From Limisphaerales bacterium (GTDB lineage: Bacteria; Verrucomicrobiota; Verrucomicrobiae; Limisphaerales; UBA11358): DNA of 8,803 nucleotides. Shown here piece by piece: positions 7,455 to 8,803 of the stretch (position 1 is its first letter; every line of letters begins with the position of its first letter). A program made the position numbers and the translations under genes. The stretch covers positions 12,155 to 20,957 of the forward strand of contig PLZL01000214.1 in the NCBI GenBank assembly GCA_003152145.1, given 5' to 3'. The notes under the pieces are model-generated. The model searched no databases. It worked only from the letters and a program-made list of their open reading frames with translations, and was not told the DNA's origin.

Positions 7455-8465
7455 TCAATTGCGCGACTGCCGGCGACGGAGGAAAACCGCCAGAAGGGCG
7501 CCGCCGCCCAGCAAGGCAACCGTGCCGGGTTCGGGAACAACCACCTGGACTAAATCGTTCACGTTTATCGAACTGACATCAATGCTGTTTGCTGCAGAGG
7601 TGCTGTTGAAACGCCAGCCGAGAGCTAATCCGTCAAAGGAGTTGGTCACAAAGGTTGCCCCGCTCGCTGTCACAATCTGACTAAAGAGGGGGGTGCCAGC
7701 AACGGAATTGCCGCTGTAAAGGGCATTGCTGATTGTCAGAGTGCTAGCCGCTGAAAGCATAATCTGATAATCCAGCGTGTAGGTTGAGGCTGCGGTAAGA
7801 CCGCCCGTAAAAGTTGTTAAGACACTGCCAACCGTCACACCCGCAGGATTATTGTAAGTTGAACTACCACTTGCTCCATTGAACAACAAATCCTGACTTT
7901 GATTTGGATTAGTAAGCCCCGCGCCCTGCGGCGCACGCGTATAAACCCTGGCATTACCATCACCAAAGATACGACCGACATATCCATTCCAGCCGATTGC
8001 ACCGCCAGTGCCAGAACCAGAAGTATCAAGTCTTACACCTTGAACCGGTTTTACTCCGCCAGAATTAAATAATCCTACGTTCAAAGAAGAGGTTGTGCCA
8101 CCAACCAGAATGTTTTGATTGTCCGTGAACACAACGGTTAAATCAATCCAGTCTCCAATCGTCGTAAGCGCGACCGGCGTGGTTGTAAAAAGGGCTTGAA
8201 CTTCGGAAATGGAACTGGTTGTCGTCCGTCCGGCCAGATGCAGGTCGTTGGCAGCAACCGTGGGCGTCGTGGGATTGCCGCCCTGCTGAAAATACTCGTA
8301 GCCGGTTGAATTGGCGGTCGGGTCTGCCGGGCTTGCACTCTGCACCGTGCTGCCGCTTGCAAATGTGTCGTTGAACACCGTTGTTTGGGCCATGACGGCC
8401 AGCGGCGCGGTTAGACCAAAGGCGAGGATGGCGATGACAACTTGCCCACGTGAATTAATTTTCAT
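7455..8465 (-). CDS. PEP-CTERM sorting-domain protein
   Basis: This is a 336-residue exported protein with no recognised enzymatic motif. The signal peptide covers residues 1-26 (MKINSRGQ, hydrophobic core, AVMA, then QTT). An ectodomain of about 280 residues, rich in Thr, Ser, Gly and Asn, follows. The C-terminus is a textbook PEP-CTERM signal: VPEPGT (310-315), a hydrophobic segment (316-329) and the basic tail RRRQSRN. Such tails are recognised and cleaved by exosortase, and the proteins are usually sorted to the envelope or extracellular matrix. The ectodomain appears homologous to residues about 50-300 of the pectate lyase in this window: both open with V(L/F)(D/N)DTFA(D/S)G, share a (I/V)GLF strand, and end with FDG followed by a similar final strand pair. 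Its own promoter (8494-8522) and terminator (7404-7432) make it a single-gene transcription unit. A binding or scaffold role for pectin or surface polysaccharide is inference. The middle of the gene looks less GC-rich than its neighbours by hand count of a few lines. Confidence 0.9.
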   Translation of the reverse strand: MKINSRGQVVIAILAFGLTAPLAVMAQTTVFNDTFASGSTVQSASPADPTANSTGYEYFQQGGNPTTPTVAANDLHLAGRTTTSSISEVQALFTTTPVALTTIGDWIDLTVVFTDNQNILVGGTTSSLNVGLFNSGGVKPVQGVRLDTSGSGTGGAIGWNGYVGRIFGDGNARVYTRAPQGAGLTNPNQSQDLLFNGASGSSTYNNPAGVTVGSVLTTFTGGLTAASTYTLDYQIMLSAASTLTISNALYSGNSVAGTPLFSQIVTASGATFVTNSFDGLALGWRFNSTSAANSIDVSSINVNDLVQVVVPEPGTVALLGGGALLAVFLRRRQSRN

Positions 8466-8493
8466 ACGGCTTTCTTTGGGTTGATTTCAGCGA

Positions 8494-8522
8494 ATTATGA
8501 ACCAGAAGCGACCAACTGTCAA
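8494..8522 (-). promoter_or_regulatory. Sigma70-type promoter of the PEP-CTERM gene
   Basis: On the minus strand a perfect TTGACA -35 element (8517-8522) is followed after exactly 17 bases by CATAAT (8494-8499), one mismatch from TATAAT. Transcription would start near 8487, giving a leader of about 22 bases before the ATG at 8465. The leader holds only a weak purine-rich ribosome binding site (AAAGAAAG, about 5 bases before the ATG). This is the strongest promoter match seen in the window. Confidence 0.75.
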
Positions 8523-8576
8523 CTTTCGAGTGATACAAAATGTTGCAAAGAGGCTTGAAAAATGTGTCCCGGCGCA

Positions 8577-8803
8577 TCAATGCACGACGGTTTCGCGGAA
8601 TTGTTTCGGCGACATTCCCATTGCCTGTTTGAAGGCCACACAGAAGCTGTTGGCGTTTCGATAACCGCACAAACTGGCGAGCATCGCCAGCTTGTAATCG
8701 GCTTCTGCCAGCAGCCGTTTGGCCCGCTCAATCCGCACACGCTGGAGCTCCTGTCCCGGTGTGCGCCCCACGTTGTCCAGAAACGCCTTGTGCAGGCCGC
8801 GCC
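8577..8803 (-). CDS. AraC-family transcriptional regulator, C-terminal DNA-binding domain (cut by window edge)
   Basis: The last 75 codons of a regulator enter from the right edge and stop at a TGA at 8577-8579. The visible part starts RGLHKAFLDNVGRTPGQELQ and continues with RIERAKRLLAEADYKLAMLA, then CGYRNANSFCVAFKQAMGMS and PKQFRETVVH. This is the two-helix-turn-helix AraC domain: the end of the first HTH (LHKAF), the RxxxAKxLL linker helix, and the second HTH with CGYxxxxxFxxxFK followed by G(M)SPxxFR. The sequence resembles XylR-like regulators of the AraC class in Verrucomicrobiota, which pair a sugar-binding sensor with this domain; the sensor is outside the window, so its ligand is unknown. 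It lies upstream of the PEP-CTERM gene on the same strand but that gene has its own promoter. As the only regulator here it is a candidate controller of the pectinase genes (inference). Confidence 0.9.
   Translation of the reverse strand, partial: RGLHKAFLDNVGRTPGQELQRVRIERAKRLLAEADYKLAMLASLCGYRNANSFCVAFKQAMGMSPKQFRETVVH

Noticed and set aside
7326..7553. 75-codon plus-strand open frame just after the methylesterase
   Set aside because: It spans the terminator hairpin and runs antisense into the well-supported PEP-CTERM gene; no domain and no ribosome binding site.

Overview
The window reads as a pectin-degradation locus from a Verrucomicrobiota-like bacterium (inference). The grounds are tandem Ig-like modules with the WY(F/L)NTNTP signature, C-terminal modules of the 'ASTNL..W' type on secreted enzymes, a PEP-CTERM protein, and an AraC-type regulator whose HTH resembles the XylR-like regulators common in that phylum. 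No rRNA, tRNA, CRISPR array, insertion sequence or phage gene was seen.

Layout. (1) 1-162, minus: N-terminal 54 residues of a Fic-family protein, cut by the window edge. (2) 163-402: no supported gene and no convincing terminator. (3) 403-3990, minus: a 1195-residue secreted multidomain pectate lyase (PL1) made of signal peptide, N-terminal beta-rich domain, three Ig-like domains, PL1 catalytic domain, a fourth Ig-like domain and a C-terminal module. (4) 3991-4297: a 307-base divergent control region with six ATGCA/TGCAT pentamers, two of them in a perfectly phased 10-bp tandem repeat. (5) 4298-6283, plus: secreted polygalacturonase (GH28). (6) 6322-7323, plus: secreted pectin methylesterase (CE8), 38 bases downstream and probably in the same transcript. 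(7) 7404-7432: intrinsic terminator serving the convergent minus-strand gene. (8) 7455-8465, minus: a PEP-CTERM protein with its own near-consensus sigma70-type promoter at 8494-8522. (9) 8577-8803, minus: C-terminal DNA-binding domain of an AraC-family regulator, cut by the window edge.

How they work together (inference from family knowledge). The methylesterase removes methyl esters from homogalacturonan. The demethylated chain is then cut by beta-elimination (PL1) and by hydrolysis (GH28). All three enzymes carry export signals. The regulator at the right edge is a candidate controller of the divergent promoter region and of the PEP-CTERM gene.

The most interesting observation is that the N-terminal non-catalytic domain of the pectate lyase and the whole ectodomain of the PEP-CTERM protein appear to be the same domain. 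One domain type is thus used both on a secreted pectinase and on an exosortase-sorted surface or matrix protein in one locus. The two glycan-cleaving enzymes also share a related C-terminal module that the methylesterase and the PEP-CTERM protein lack.
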